DNA from: Salirhabdus sp. Marseille-P4669
GTDB taxonomy: Bacteria; Bacillota; Bacilli; Bacillales; Alkalibacillaceae
Assembly (NCBI RefSeq): GCF_900240405.1
Contig: NZ_OEQK01000007.1
Coordinates: 62,001-126,000 of the forward strand
DNA: 64,000 nt
Direction: 5' to 3'
Shown here: in pieces, positions 35,718-45,104 of the stretch
Position numbering within the stretch: the stretch's first letter is position 1
How the letters are laid out: each line of letters starts with the position of its first letter
Notes under the pieces: generated by a model
Told to the model about the DNA's origin: nothing
Database searches by the model: none
Seen by the model: the letters and a program-made list of their open reading frames with translations, nothing else
Position numbers and translations under genes: made by a program

Positions 35718-36078
35718 AATGTGACTTATTTAATAGAATAAACAATAAAACCAATAGAACAATATCAAGTCTAGCTTGGAAGGCAAACTGTAAAAAGCCA
35801 GAATGTAGGATTGGAACTTTTGTAAATAAAATAGCACCAATCATAATAATCATTAAAGGAATTGTGGCGTATTTTACATATCTGTTTGTAAGGAGTAAAA
35901 GACCGCATCCGACTTCTAGAAAGGCGATTACATACAATGTTTGCTGAGGTAAAGGTAATCCTAAGCCCATAAAATGATTGGCAACTTCTGAGCTTAACAC
36001 TTTCATAATACCTGAAACGATAAATACATAGGCAACAACATAACGAATGAAACGTAACGTTTGAACTGATGTATACAT
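35716..36078 (-). CDS. DoxX-family membrane protein
   Basis: A 120-residue protein with four membrane helices: FIRYVVAYVFIVSGIMKV, TLYVIAFLEVGCGLLLL, ATIPLMIIMIGAILFT and LDIVLLVLLFILL, the DoxX/DoxD layout. The start at 36078 is chosen because GGAGGGG lies 6 bp upstream; a longer frame back to 36252 has no comparable site. Function in this family is poorly defined (redox or respiration related). Confidence 0.85.
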   Translation of the reverse strand: MYTSVQTLRFIRYVVAYVFIVSGIMKVLSSEVANHFMGLGLPLPQQTLYVIAFLEVGCGLLLLTNRYVKYATIPLMIIMIGAILFTKVPILHSGFLQFAFQARLDIVLLVLLFILLNKSH

Positions 36079-36244
36079 GTCCATCCCCTCCATAATCATT
36101 TGTATGCACCATTTCGGACAAACAGTATAAAAAACAGTTATGATTTTGTAAAATAATAATAAAATATTCTGAAAAAGTGTAGAAATTGGAAAAGATTCCT
36201 GTAAAATGGAAGAAGTGTATAATACGCTGAAAGTAGGGGAGAGC

Positions 36245-37174
36245 ATGACCATATTAGAGGTTAAAGATTTACATAAATCCTTTGGGGAAGTTCATGCGGT
36301 ACAAGGCATAAGCTTTACTGTTAAAAAGGGTGAAATTTTCACGATTATTGGACCGAATGGAGCCGGGAAAACGACAACATTAGAAATGATCGAAGGGCTA
36401 GTTCCACCTGACCAAGGAGAAATCATAGTTGATGAATTGAATTGGAAGGATCACGCAGAGCAAATAAAAATGAAGATTGGGGTTCAACCACAATCTAGCG
36501 CTATGTTTGACTTACTCTCACCAGAGGAGAATTTAAATCTCTTTGCATCCTTTTATGATAAGTCCCGCTCAACAGAAGAAATTTTGGAAATGGTTAGTTT
36601 AACAGAGCACCGAAATAAGCATGTGAAAAAATTATCTGGTGGCCAACGACAACGACTTGCAATCGGTTTAGCAATGATCAGTGATCCAGAAATTATTTTC
36701 CTTGATGAACCTACAACTGGCTTAGACCCGCAAGCACGCCGCAACATTTGGGATATTGTCCTCAAGCTTAAAGAATTAGGTAAAACCACAATATTAACAA
36801 CCCATTACATGGAAGAAGCAGAACAATTAAGTGATCGAGTATGTGTAGTCGACCAAGGAAAAGTTGTTACATTAGATTCTCCTGCAGCTTTAATTGATAA
36901 ACTAACGGAGGAAAGAGAAATTCGACTGTCTTTCCTTGATGGGGAAGAGGCAGCGATGGAAGGTGAACAATTCGCAAGCAATCTTAATACGGTTACGAAG
37001 ACGGAGCGAGATGGAGCGGCCGTGAAGCTATGGACAATAAAACCGGAAGATACGTTATACGATTTGTTTGGTTTTACAAAAGAAAAAGCATACCAAGTAG
37101 AACAAGTGTCCATCCATGAAATGAGCCTGGAGGATGTCTTTATTGCCTATACAGGAAAGGAGTGGAGGGACTAA
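36245..37174 (+). CDS. ABC exporter ATP-binding protein
   Basis: A 309-residue ATPase: Walker A GPNGAGKTT, signature KLSGGQRQRL, Walker B IIFLDEPTTGLD, then a roughly 80-residue C-terminal extension, as in drug-export DrrA-like subunits. ATG 36245 follows AGGGGAGAGC. The permease begins 1 bp after its stop. Substrate unknown; multidrug export is the usual role. Confidence 0.92.
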   Translation: MTILEVKDLHKSFGEVHAVQGISFTVKKGEIFTIIGPNGAGKTTTLEMIEGLVPPDQGEIIVDELNWKDHAEQIKMKIGVQPQSSAMFDLLSPEENLNLFASFYDKSRSTEEILEMVSLTEHRNKHVKKLSGGQRQRLAIGLAMISDPEIIFLDEPTTGLDPQARRNIWDIVLKLKELGKTTILTTHYMEEAEQLSDRVCVVDQGKVVTLDSPAALIDKLTEEREIRLSFLDGEEAAMEGEQFASNLNTVTKTERDGAAVKLWTIKPEDTLYDLFGFTKEKAYQVEQVSIHEMSLEDVFIAYTGKEWRD

Positions 37175-37175
37175 A

Positions 37176-38285
37176 ATGAACCAGTTCAAGCAAATGTTTT
37201 TAGCACAATTAAAAATTACTTTACGGGAAAAGCAAGCATGGTTTTGGGGGATATTCTTTCCGGTCATTTTAATGGTCATCTTCATGGTGATTTTTAGTGG
37301 TAGCTCTGAGGAAGACTTCAAAGCTGAGGTTGCAATTGTTAATGAAAATCCAAATGCTACTTCAGAAATGATGCTCAGTCAATTAGAAGCAATTCCAGTA
37401 TTAGAAATGGAAGAGGAATCGGTGAGCAGAGAAGAAGCAGAGGAGCTTGTAAAGGAACAAGAGATAAGCGCTGCAATCGTTTTACCAGAGTCAGAGGAAG
37501 CAACTGATATTCTGCTTATTGTCAATAAAGAAGATGAGCAAGGAACCACCACCCAAGCTGTGTCAGGAATTTTAAATAACTTCGTTCAACAAACAAATCT
37601 TTATGCTGCAGGGGCAACACCGGTTTATAGCCTAGACTTTGAATCTATCTCTGCAGGAAGCGATGACTTAGATTATCAAGATTTTCTTTTAACAGGTATG
37701 ATTGCATTAGCCATTGCACAAGGCGGACTGTTTGGAATGGTGGACCTTGTTGAGATGCGAAGAAAAGGGCTTCTGAAACGACTACGAATGACACCTGCGA
37801 AAATGGGAATCTTCGGGTTTAGTGACATGGTAATGCGTGTGATTTTTAGCGTCGTTCAGATTCTATTGTTGTCTTTAATTGGGGTTTTTGTGTTTGGAGC
37901 CAATTTACATATTAACTTTTTAAGTTTAACGATAATCTTTTTAATTGGCGCTTTATCCTTTAATGCTTTAGGATATTTCTTTTCCTCCTTTAGTAAAACA
38001 ACGGAAGCGTATATGGGCATGGCGAACATTGTGAGCTTTGTGATGATGTTTTTAAGCGGGGTTTTCTTCCCAATTGAACAAATGCCAGACTGGCTACAAC
38101 CAATTTCTCAAGTTTTACCTCTAACATATTTTGTGGAAGGATTACGTGATAGCATGGTTTATGCAACAGGCATTGTTTCCGGCCCACTGTGGATTGGTGT
38201 CGGCGTACTAGTTGCATGGGGAGCGGTTTCCTATTTACTAGGCTCCTGGTTATATAAAACAAAATCGATCGTTTCTACTAGATAA
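37176..38285 (+). CDS. ABC-2 type permease (DrrB-like exporter)
   Basis: A 369-residue permease: first helix about 20-42, an acidic extracellular region (about 45-160), then five helices including GMIALAIAQGGLFGMVDLVE and the cytoplasmic MRRKGLLKRLRMTPAKMG. It pairs with the preceding ATPase. A terminator follows at 38291, then a repeat region. Confidence 0.9.
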   Translation: MNQFKQMFLAQLKITLREKQAWFWGIFFPVILMVIFMVIFSGSSEEDFKAEVAIVNENPNATSEMMLSQLEAIPVLEMEEESVSREEAEELVKEQEISAAIVLPESEEATDILLIVNKEDEQGTTTQAVSGILNNFVQQTNLYAAGATPVYSLDFESISAGSDDLDYQDFLLTGMIALAIAQGGLFGMVDLVEMRRKGLLKRLRMTPAKMGIFGFSDMVMRVIFSVVQILLLSLIGVFVFGANLHINFLSLTIIFLIGALSFNALGYFFSSFSKTTEAYMGMANIVSFVMMFLSGVFFPIEQMPDWLQPISQVLPLTYFVEGLRDSMVYATGIVSGPLWIGVGVLVAWGAVSYLLGSWLYKTKSIVSTR

Positions 38286-38290
38286 GGATG

Positions 38291-38318
38291 AAGGCGGTTC
38301 CTATGGGGGACCGCCTTT
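38291..38318 (+). terminator. Rho-independent terminator
   Basis: AAGGCGGT pairs with ACCGCCTT, followed by TTGTTGT, after the permease. Confidence 0.8.
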
Positions 38319-38364
38319 GTTGTGGTTTTGTGAGCAGAGTTGGGGCTGTGGGGTAGCGTTGGGG

Positions 38365-38566
38365 CTGTGGAACATAAATGGGGCAGGTTGGTTGAATAAG
38401 GGCGTGATGTGAATCAATGACCCGGTGCGGTGGAACATAAAAACGGAAAGGTGGAACATAAGGGGTGGATGTTGGAACAGAGTTGTGACTGTGGAACATA
38501 AATGGGGCAGGTTGGTTGAATAAGGGCGTGATGTGAATCAATGACCCGGTGCGGTGGAACATAAAA
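38365..38566. repeat. Duplicated 78-bp intergenic unit
   Basis: Positions 38365-38442 and 38489-38566 are identical over 78 bp, separated by 46 bp. Each contains two GTGGAACATAAA cores; further GGAACATAA cores lie between them. The same core builds the array at 59179. No gene is visible from 38286 to 38673. Confidence 0.93.
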
Positions 38567-38673
38567 TCCAGATTATGAATCATAAACCACATCCCTTTAA
38601 GAAACCTTCCATTTTAGCAGTTAAAACTCCGTATGTTATCATTAAAGAAAATGTCAGTCAGAAAAGGTGTATA

Positions 38674-39792
38674 ATGATGCAAAAAGTAATCGTGGTTGGA
38701 GCAGGAATCTTAGGGGCGTCTACAGCTTATCACCTTGCTAAATCAGGGGTAAATGTGACCATTGTTGATCGACAGGATAAAGGTCAAGCAACCGATGCTG
38801 CAGCTGGAATTGTATGTCCCTGGCTTTCGCAGCGGCGAAATAAAGCCTGGTATCAACTTGTAAAAGGTGGAGCGCGATATTATCCAGAATTAGTAAAAGA
38901 ATTAGAGAGCGACGGCCAATTTGATACAGGATATCGAAAAGTTGGTGCTATTAGCCTACATTCTGATGAAGATAAAATAGAAAAAATGGTAGAGCGGGCG
39001 AAGAAACGAAGAGAAGATGCACCTGAGATTGGGGAAATTAAGCGATTGACACCTACTGAAACGAAAAAACTGTTTCCTGCTATTTCCGATGAATATGGTT
39101 CTGTTTTTGTTAGTGGTGGAGCCCGTGTGAATGGGAGAAAGCTTCGTAATGCCTTGATTAATGGAGCGATTAAACATGGCGCAACATTTATTAGAGGAAA
39201 TGCGGGACTTGTTCAGGAAAACAATACAATAGTTGGTGTAACGGTTCGTAATGCAAAATATTTAGCGGATCAAGTCATTGTAACAGCAGGTGCTTGGGCA
39301 CACGATTTGTTAAAGAGTATCCATGTACATTTCATGGTTACCCATCAGAAGGCGCAGATTTTACATTTAGAGTTAGAAAACCAACAAACAGAAAATTGGC
39401 CAGTTATCATGCCACCTAATGATCAATATATTTTGTCTTTTGAAAATGGGCGAATCATTGTAGGTGCGACACATGAGGATGAGGATGGGTTTGATCATAG
39501 GGTTACAGCTGGTGGATTGCAGGAAATATTACAAAAAGCATTATTGGTTGCACCAGGGCTAGCGGATGGTACAGTTGTCGAGACGAGAGTAGGGTTTCGA
39601 CCATTTACTCCTGGCTTTTTACCTGTGTTTGGACCCATTCCTGGCATAAACGGAATGCTTGTTGCAAATGGTCTTGGCGCTTCAGGTTTAACAGCAGGAC
39701 CTTATTTAGGTGCAGAGCTTGCTAAATTAGCCCTAGGGAAAGCGTTAGAATTGGAAATAGAGCGATACGATGTAGGACAAGCGATAGAATAA
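38674..39792 (+). CDS. FAD-dependent oxidoreductase (DAO/glycine oxidase family)
   Basis: A 372-residue flavoprotein: dinucleotide loop VVGAGILGASTAYHLA, TDAAAGIVCPW, central substrate-binding domain, and the C-terminal FAD motif NGMLVANGLGASGLTAGP. It belongs to the D-amino acid oxidase/glycine oxidase group and probably oxidises an amine or D-amino acid. ATG 38674 follows AAAAGGTG. The longer open frame starts inside the repeat region and is rejected. Its stop codon abuts a REP-like element. Confidence 0.88.
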   Translation: MMQKVIVVGAGILGASTAYHLAKSGVNVTIVDRQDKGQATDAAAGIVCPWLSQRRNKAWYQLVKGGARYYPELVKELESDGQFDTGYRKVGAISLHSDEDKIEKMVERAKKRREDAPEIGEIKRLTPTETKKLFPAISDEYGSVFVSGGARVNGRKLRNALINGAIKHGATFIRGNAGLVQENNTIVGVTVRNAKYLADQVIVTAGAWAHDLLKSIHVHFMVTHQKAQILHLELENQQTENWPVIMPPNDQYILSFENGRIIVGATHEDEDGFDHRVTAGGLQEILQKALLVAPGLADGTVVETRVGFRPFTPGFLPVFGPIPGINGMLVANGLGASGLTAGPYLGAELAKLALGKALELEIERYDVGQAIE

Positions 39793-39840
39793 TCGACAAA
39801 AATCAACAAAAATCGGGAAGTGACAGGCACCCAAAAACCC
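39792..39840 (+). repeat. REP-like element, copy 2
   Basis: TCGACAAAAATCAACAAAAA followed by TCGGGAAGTGACAGGCACCC. It starts at the stop codon of the FAD oxidase and ends 19 bp before the TetR start. The palindromic core is damaged (GTGACAGGCAC). Confidence 0.75.
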
Positions 39841-39858
39841 AAATCGACAGGAGGCAGG

Positions 39859-40440
39859 ATGGTGGCTAGGGAGCGGAAGTTTTCAACGGGGGATTTGTTT
39901 CAGGTGGTAGAGCGTCTTCTACTTGAGCATGGATATGATGGTTTGAACTTTGGTTTATTGGCAGAGGAGCTGCATATTTCTAGAGGGGCATTGTATAAGT
40001 ATTATGAGAATAAAGAGGATTTAGTGCTGGAATATATGATTCATAAAATGCATAAATTCTTTGATGATATTAAACAAATTAAGGAATACAAAAGCTTTCA
40101 AGAGCAGTTTGATTTCTTGTTTGATGTAATGTTCCAATATGCTACTATTGTTCAGTTATTGGCAAGAGCACATGAAAATCCGCAGACTAAAAAGGATCAG
40201 ATTGCCAAGAACAAAAAAATAATGGATGAATACCATTTGGAGATTTACGGACATTTAGAAGATTTTATCGAGCTTGGTAAACAGGAAGGCGTGCTAAAGA
40301 AAGATATTCCAGATAAGGTTATGCTGGCTATGATTTTTCAAACCGTAATTATGCCAAACCATTTTGGCGTGCCAGAGGAGGAATGGGTCCGTTTTATAAA
40401 GGAAATATTAAGCAATGGTATGTTCGTTCATCCTAATTGA
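39859..40440 (+). CDS. TetR-family transcriptional regulator
   Basis: A 193-residue repressor: N-terminal helix-turn-helix FGLLAEELHISRGALYKYYENKEDL and an all-helical ligand domain. ATG 39859 sits behind GGAGGCAGG. A longer in-frame start (39820) would translate the REP-like element and is rejected. It lies 167 bp upstream of an MMPL transporter, whose leader holds palindromes it could bind. Confidence 0.9.
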   Translation: MVARERKFSTGDLFQVVERLLLEHGYDGLNFGLLAEELHISRGALYKYYENKEDLVLEYMIHKMHKFFDDIKQIKEYKSFQEQFDFLFDVMFQYATIVQLLARAHENPQTKKDQIAKNKKIMDEYHLEIYGHLEDFIELGKQEGVLKKDIPDKVMLAMIFQTVIMPNHFGVPEEEWVRFIKEILSNGMFVHPN

Positions 40441-40449
40441 CGCTTGTGT

Positions 40450-40479
40450 TACTTTACTACATACTGATGTAGTAAAGTA
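40450..40479. promoter_or_regulatory. Perfect palindrome after tetR
   Basis: TACTTTACTACAT and its exact complement flank ACTG (13-bp arms). It lacks a T tract, so an operator fits better than a terminator. Confidence 0.6.
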
Positions 40480-40535
40480 CTCGATTCATCGTAAGCAAGA
40501 TGATATTCAAGGATTGGGGGAAAAATATAAAACAA

Positions 40536-40559
40536 AAATCTACACGAGGTTGTAGATTT
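40536..40559. promoter_or_regulatory. Inverted repeat before the MMPL gene
   Basis: AAATCTACA and TGTAGATTT flank CGAGGT (9-bp arms), in the leader of the MMPL gene. Confidence 0.45.
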
Positions 40560-40572
40560 ACTTTATATTCAA

Positions 40573-40590
40573 AGTGACACTACTGTCACT
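40573..40590. promoter_or_regulatory. Candidate TetR operator before the MMPL gene
   Basis: AGTGACA and TGTCACT flank CTAC, an 18-bp perfect palindrome of typical TetR-operator size, ending 17 bp before the MMPL start and beside its binding site AAAGGAG. Confidence 0.6.
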
Positions 40591-40607
40591 ATAAAGGAGT
40601 GAATTAG

Positions 40608-42713
40608 ATGAGAAAAGGAATTCGTATAATTACAGATGCTGTAACGACGAAAAAGGGAATGTGGATCACACTCGTATCCTGGTTAATGGTTATGACCTTA
40701 CTGATGGTTTTTACACCGGGTGCAAGTGATTATAAGGTAGGAAGTGTAGATTCTTTGCCGGATGATGCGAAGTCGGTTATTGCACAAAATAAAATCGATC
40801 AATACTTTGAAGGGGCAGATTATTTGCCTGCACTACTTGTTTATCAATCTGATGAAGGTGAAATCAATCCAGAAGAGCTTTATAACAAGCTTGTAGAGCT
40901 TACGCCGGAAAAGGTAGAGGGGCTACAGCAAATTATACCGTTTGAACAAATTCCACCAGAAGCAGTGGCTAGCTTTTTATCGGAGGATAGAACAACGGGA
41001 GTGGTTCCGTTTGGCTTTGATTCCAATATGGAAATCGATGCCTTAGAGGTTAGTCTAGAACAAGTTACAAAAATATCGGAGCAAGGTAAGAATTTAAGCG
41101 TAACCATTACTGGTCCTGCCGGTATAGCAGTAGATACGGTAAATTTATTTAGTCGCGCTGATATTGTATTAATTTTATCTACAGTTGGCTTAATTTTAAT
41201 ATTATTAATTATCATTTATCGTTCCCCATTACTTGCGCTTATTCCGTTATTAGCAGCAGGGTTTGTGTATGGTGTCGTGAATCAAATACTTGGATTGTTT
41301 GGAGCAGCAGGGTTACCGCTCGCAAGTCAATCGTTATCCATTATGTCCATTTTGCTTTTTGCAGCTGTTATTGATTATTCTTTGTTTGTCTTCTCCCGAT
41401 ATCGAGAAGAATTGAAAAAGCATGAGAGTAAGTTTGAATCGATGAGATACGCAATGAGAGAGACTGGCACACCTGTATTTTATTCTGGTGGTACGGTGTT
41501 AGCTGCAATGCTTGTTTTATTTTTTGCCGAGTTTGGGGATTATCAAAACTTTGCCCCTATTTTTGGTACAACTATGTTTGTTGTGATGATTTCATCTATT
41601 ACCCTAGTACCAGCGCTATTTACGCTATTTGGTAGAAAATCCTTCTGGCCGAAAATTCCAAAGGTTGGAGATGGAACGGAAGACAAAACTACAATTTGGC
41701 ATAAGATTGGAAAATTTGTTGTTCGAAAGCCAGCTTTTTCTGCTATCGCAATGGGTATTATTTTACTTGTTTCCGCAAGTAATGTATTCCATATGACCTA
41801 CTCCTTTGATACGATAAAGTCTTTCCCTGAAGATATGCCATCGAGAGAAGGCTATGAGGTTTTGGAGGAGCAGTTTGCAAAAGGGGACTTAGCTCCAACT
41901 ACTGTTCTATTTGAGGCAAAATCAGAGGTGTCAGAGAAGGATCAACAAGCGATATTAACAACGTTACAAGCACAGCCACTTGTTCGTAATGTACAAATCA
42001 ATGCTGTTTCGGGTAATGCTGTTCAATACAGTGTAACGTTTGAAGAAAGTCCATATGCAATCGAAACCATGGATGCGTTAGAAGGAATGATGGAGGATGC
42101 TGATAAACTAGTGGCAGAAAGCAGTTTAGAAGGGAAGCTTTACTTTGCAGGTGAAACAGCTACGCAAATCGATGACCGTTCTGTAAACAATCGAGATTTA
42201 ATTGTCGTGGTTGTGTTAGAAACGATATTAATTCTCGCCATGCTATTCTTCTTAACTCGTTCTATTAAAATGCCGATTTATATGATGGGAACCATTTTAC
42301 TTTCGTTCCTAGCTGCATTAGGACTAGGAATGTTCTTGACGGACGTATTCTTCGATATAGAGTCTATTAGTAATCGAGTACCTCTATATTCATTTGTGTT
42401 TCTCGTAGCGCTCGGAATAGACTATAATATTATTTTAATTTCTAGATACTTGGAAGAACGCAAAAAACATGCTGTTAAGGAAGCAGTAGAGATTGCAGTA
42501 GCAAAAACGGGGGGAGTTATTTCCTCAGCTGGTCTTATTCTTGCAGCAACATTTGCTGTTCTCATGACACAACCAATTCAAATTCTATTTGTATTTGGGT
42601 TTATTGTAGCCATTGGTATACTATTGGATACATTCTTAATTAGAGGCGTATTAATGCCGGCGTTAATTGTTATGCTAGAGAAGGATAAAGAAAATATAGA
42701 ACAGGGCTCGTGA
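40608..42713 (+). CDS. MMPL/RND-superfamily transporter (YdfJ-like)
   Basis: A 701-residue proton-driven exporter with 11-12 membrane helices in two halves, each with a large outer loop (about 40-165 and 385-520). The paired Asp-Tyr motifs of the proton relay are visible: AAVIDYSLFVFSRYREELKK and LGIDYNIILISRYLEERKK. It probably exports lipids or hydrophobic drugs. ATG 40608 follows AAAGGAGTG. The upstream TetR and its palindromes suggest inducible control. Confidence 0.92.
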   Translation: MRKGIRIITDAVTTKKGMWITLVSWLMVMTLLMVFTPGASDYKVGSVDSLPDDAKSVIAQNKIDQYFEGADYLPALLVYQSDEGEINPEELYNKLVELTPEKVEGLQQIIPFEQIPPEAVASFLSEDRTTGVVPFGFDSNMEIDALEVSLEQVTKISEQGKNLSVTITGPAGIAVDTVNLFSRADIVLILSTVGLILILLIIIYRSPLLALIPLLAAGFVYGVVNQILGLFGAAGLPLASQSLSIMSILLFAAVIDYSLFVFSRYREELKKHESKFESMRYAMRETGTPVFYSGGTVLAAMLVLFFAEFGDYQNFAPIFGTTMFVVMISSITLVPALFTLFGRKSFWPKIPKVGDGTEDKTTIWHKIGKFVVRKPAFSAIAMGIILLVSASNVFHMTYSFDTIKSFPEDMPSREGYEVLEEQFAKGDLAPTTVLFEAKSEVSEKDQQAILTTLQAQPLVRNVQINAVSGNAVQYSVTFEESPYAIETMDALEGMMEDADKLVAESSLEGKLYFAGETATQIDDRSVNNRDLIVVVVLETILILAMLFFLTRSIKMPIYMMGTILLSFLAALGLGMFLTDVFFDIESISNRVPLYSFVFLVALGIDYNIILISRYLEERKKHAVKEAVEIAVAKTGGVISSAGLILAATFAVLMTQPIQILFVFGFIVAIGILLDTFLIRGVLMPALIVMLEKDKENIEQGS

Positions 42714-42722
42714 ACCTTTTTG

Positions 42723-42758
42723 AAAAGATATCAACTTCTAGTAGTTGGTATCTTTTTT
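42723..42758 (+). terminator. Rho-independent terminator
   Basis: AAAGATATCAACT pairs with AGTTGGTATCTTT with T6, after the MMPL gene. Confidence 0.9.
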
Positions 42759-42831
42759 CCAATTTACACGTTTAAAAATTTGTAGAGTACGTATACTACA
42801 CGTTAAACAATCATGAGGAGGAAATGGTAGA

Positions 42832-42978
42832 ATGGATAAGAAAAACAATAATACTAAGCAGGAAAAGCCGTTTGATAGGGAGCAAATGAATTCTTTAAAA
42901 GGAGACGAAAGCTTAACCAATGTTTCTTTTGTTCCAGGTGAAAATACGTATTTAAACGATACAGGTGATGAAGAATGA
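42832..42978 (+). CDS. Small acidic protein of unknown function
   Basis: A 48-residue hydrophilic protein (starts MDKKNNNTKQEKPFDREQ, ends NDTGDEE), ATG 42832. GAGGAGGAAATG lies about 11 bp upstream. Its TGA overlaps the ATG of the next small gene, a typical coupling that supports both being real. Rich in Asn, Lys and acidic residues; similar small proteins are common among sporulation genes, but no family is assigned. Confidence 0.65.
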   Translation: MDKKNNNTKQEKPFDREQMNSLKGDESLTNVSFVPGENTYLNDTGDEE

Positions 42979-43118
42979 GCAATAAGAAGAGCAGGCGTGA
43001 TCCTGATAGACTATCAAAGGATAGAGAGTCACATCCGTTTTCCGAGGAGCTTTCCGATGGTGGCGAAAGAAATGAGAATATAAAAAAGTTATCTTCTTCT
43101 AATCACAATAAACCTTAA
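42975..43118 (+). CDS. Small charged protein of unknown function
   Basis: A 47-residue hydrophilic protein (MSNKKSRRDPDRLSKDRE start, SSNHNKP end) whose ATG overlaps the preceding stop by 4 bp. No cysteines or hydrophobic segment. A terminator follows directly. Function unknown. Confidence 0.62.
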   Translation: MSNKKSRRDPDRLSKDRESHPFSEELSDGGERNENIKKLSSSNHNKP

Positions 43119-43157
43119 AAGAGACAGCTTAGTTAACTTTTCTTAAGTTGTCTTTTT
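43119..43157 (+). terminator. Probable terminator
   Basis: AAAGAGACAGCTTAG pairs imperfectly with CTTAAGTTGTCTTTTT, after the two small genes. Confidence 0.7.
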
Positions 43158-43209
43158 CATTTTTTGTTAAGCTTAAGTCGTGACTATGAATCGATTATGA
43201 GGTGAGATA

Positions 43210-44613
43210 ATGGTTAATTGGTATGAGGAAGTGCTAGCTAGAAAGGATCAGCTTTTAGATGATTTATTTGGTCTCTTAAAGATTGAGAGTGTCAAAGATG
43301 AAACAACAGCATCAAAACAAAGTCCAATGGGGGAAAAAGTTGGGGAGGCATTGGATTATGTGTTAGAGCTTTCGAAGCGAATCGGTCTAGATACAAAAGA
43401 TGTAGATGGATATGCGGGGCATGGTCAATATGGTAACAACGAAAGTGCTGATACGATAGGAATTCTGTGTCATGTAGATGTTGTGCCAGCAACAGGGGAT
43501 TGGACAAGTCCTCCATTTGAGCCAACTATGCGAGATGGGAAAATTTTTGCAAGAGGAGCCATTGATGATAAAGGACCGACAATGGCTGCCTTTTATGGAT
43601 TGAAAATAGTGAAAGAGCTTGGACTACCGATTCGCAAAAATGTAAGAATCATTTTTGGTACAGATGAAGAAAGTGGCATGAGCTGTATGAGGTATTATCA
43701 AGAAAAGGAAACCATGCCGAAAGTAGGCTTTGCACCTGATGCAGATTTCCCCATTATCCATGCCGAAAAGGGTCAAATGAATGTGAAGGTTACCGTTCCA
43801 ACTGTAGAAAAATCCAGAGCCTATGAGTATGAGCTAATCTCATTCCAAGCAGGGAGTCGGATCAATATGGTCCCCGAAAAGGCGACAGCGATTTTGTCTG
43901 GTAATTTTGGAAACGTAAAATCATCCTTTGAACGCTTTGGTGTTCAGGAAAAAGTAAATTACGAGTGGAAAGAAAACGGAGAAGCAATTGAACTAGTTGT
44001 CTTTGGTAAGTCTGCACACGGTATGGAACCACACGTGGGGAAAAATGCAGGAACGATTTTAGCTAGCTTTCTTAGAACCCTAAACGTACAAGAGGCTGCT
44101 AAAACGTTTCTCGGCTTTGTAGCGGAATTACATAATGATTTTGAAGGTGAAGGTCTAGGTATTTCCTATCGCGATGATATTACAGGTTCCTTAACAGTTA
44201 ATCCAGGTAAAATCCAATTTGAAAAGGATGGAGAAGTGGGGGCATTTTTAAATATACGATGTCCAGTAACTACAAATTATGAAAGCACAAAAGATAAACT
44301 TTATAAGCGAGTTGAAGAACAAGGATTAGTAGTAGCGGAATATCGACAATCCAAGCCCCACCATGTTAGTGGTGAGGATCCTATGATACTTGCGCTGCAA
44401 AAGGCATATCAAGAGGAAACGGGTGACCATCCAACGCTTCTATCCACTGGTGGCGGAACATATGCTAGGTTTATGGAAAAAGGCGTGGCATATGGTGCTA
44501 GTTTCCCCGGAAAAGAAATGACAGCCCATCAACAGGATGAGTATATAGAGGTGGAAGACCTAGTTAAAGCAACCGCTATCTACGCGAGAGCTATATATGA
44601 ATTAGCAAAATAG
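43210..44613 (+). CDS. pepV: Dipeptidase PepV (M20 family)
   Basis: A 467-residue cytosolic zinc dipeptidase with a broad specificity for N-terminal residues of dipeptides. Zinc ligands are in [31 protein letters not shown] and TAHQQDE; the lid domain lies about 190-380. Length matches PepV of lactobacilli and bacilli. ATG 43210 follows GAGGTGA. Transcribed alone. Confidence 0.95.
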   Translation: MVNWYEEVLARKDQLLDDLFGLLKIESVKDETTASKQSPMGEKVGEALDYVLELSKRIGLDTKDVDGYAGHGQYGNNESADTIGILCHVDVVPATGDWTSPPFEPTMRDGKIFARGAIDDKGPTMAAFYGLKIVKELGLPIRKNVRIIFGTDEESGMSCMRYYQEKETMPKVGFAPDADFPIIHAEKGQMNVKVTVPTVEKSRAYEYELISFQAGSRINMVPEKATAILSGNFGNVKSSFERFGVQEKVNYEWKENGEAIELVVFGKSAHGMEPHVGKNAGTILASFLRTLNVQEAAKTFLGFVAELHNDFEGEGLGISYRDDITGSLTVNPGKIQFEKDGEVGAFLNIRCPVTTNYESTKDKLYKRVEEQGLVVAEYRQSKPHHVSGEDPMILALQKAYQEETGDHPTLLSTGGGTYARFMEKGVAYGASFPGKEMTAHQQDEYIEVEDLVKATAIYARAIYELAK

Positions 44614-44810
44614 AGGTAAGGAAAAAGCTTACTATAAGCAGATAACGTTTATAGTAGGCTATTTCTATGTGTTTTACTAGTGTACGATCCTTCTAGTCTA
44701 GTATCTATCAACGTTTTTCGCCTATTTTTAATAGAATAGGGGACAGCCCACGCAATAATAGATTTATACAATATAGTAATAGTGTAGAAAGGTAAAAAGG
44801 AGTGAAGCAA

Positions 44811-45104
44811 ATGAAAGATTTCAACAAAGAACTTTCCAACCTCTCCAAAAACCTAGCATCTGTAACAGTAGCTAGTGTGCTAAGAAAGCATCAAGTTAAG
44901 GATGATAAAACGAAGCTTAATAATCTACCAGAGGAGCAAAAAGAAGAATTGAGAAACATCGCTAAGAACCTAGAAGACTTAGTAAATCAATATTCTAGTG
45001 GAGAAGATATGGAAGGCTCTGAAGAACAAGTGAAACAGGTTTTATCTGAAGATAGTCCTCTTCGAATGCTATTAAATAAGAAAAAAAAGGAGCGTGATTC
45101 ATAA
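44811..45104 (+). CDS. cotW: Spore coat protein CotW-like
   Basis: A 97-residue charged, helical protein. KHQVKDDKTKLNNLPEEQKE and the Lys-rich C-terminus resemble B. subtilis CotW (about 105 residues) from the insoluble coat fraction. ATG 44811 follows AAAAGGAGTG. Its stop overlaps by 1 bp the start of a CotX/CotV-domain protein, as in cot clusters. The symbol is tentative, based on recalled similarity plus context. The start at GTG 44802 is less well placed. Confidence 0.65.
   Translation: MKDFNKELSNLSKNLASVTVASVLRKHQVKDDKTKLNNLPEEQKEELRNIAKNLEDLVNQYSSGEDMEGSEEQVKQVLSEDSPLRMLLNKKKKERDS

Noticed and set aside
35716-36252. 178-residue version of the DoxX protein
   Set aside because: The extra 58 residues are not DoxX-like and a strong GGAGGGG marks the internal ATG at 36078.
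38278-38592. Minus-strand 104-codon frame across the 78-bp duplication
   Set aside because: It lies wholly in intergenic repeats and a terminator, with no ribosome binding site.
44620-44662. Stem-loop after pepV as a terminator
   Set aside because: The stem is imperfect and the following sequence has no continuous T run; left unannotated.
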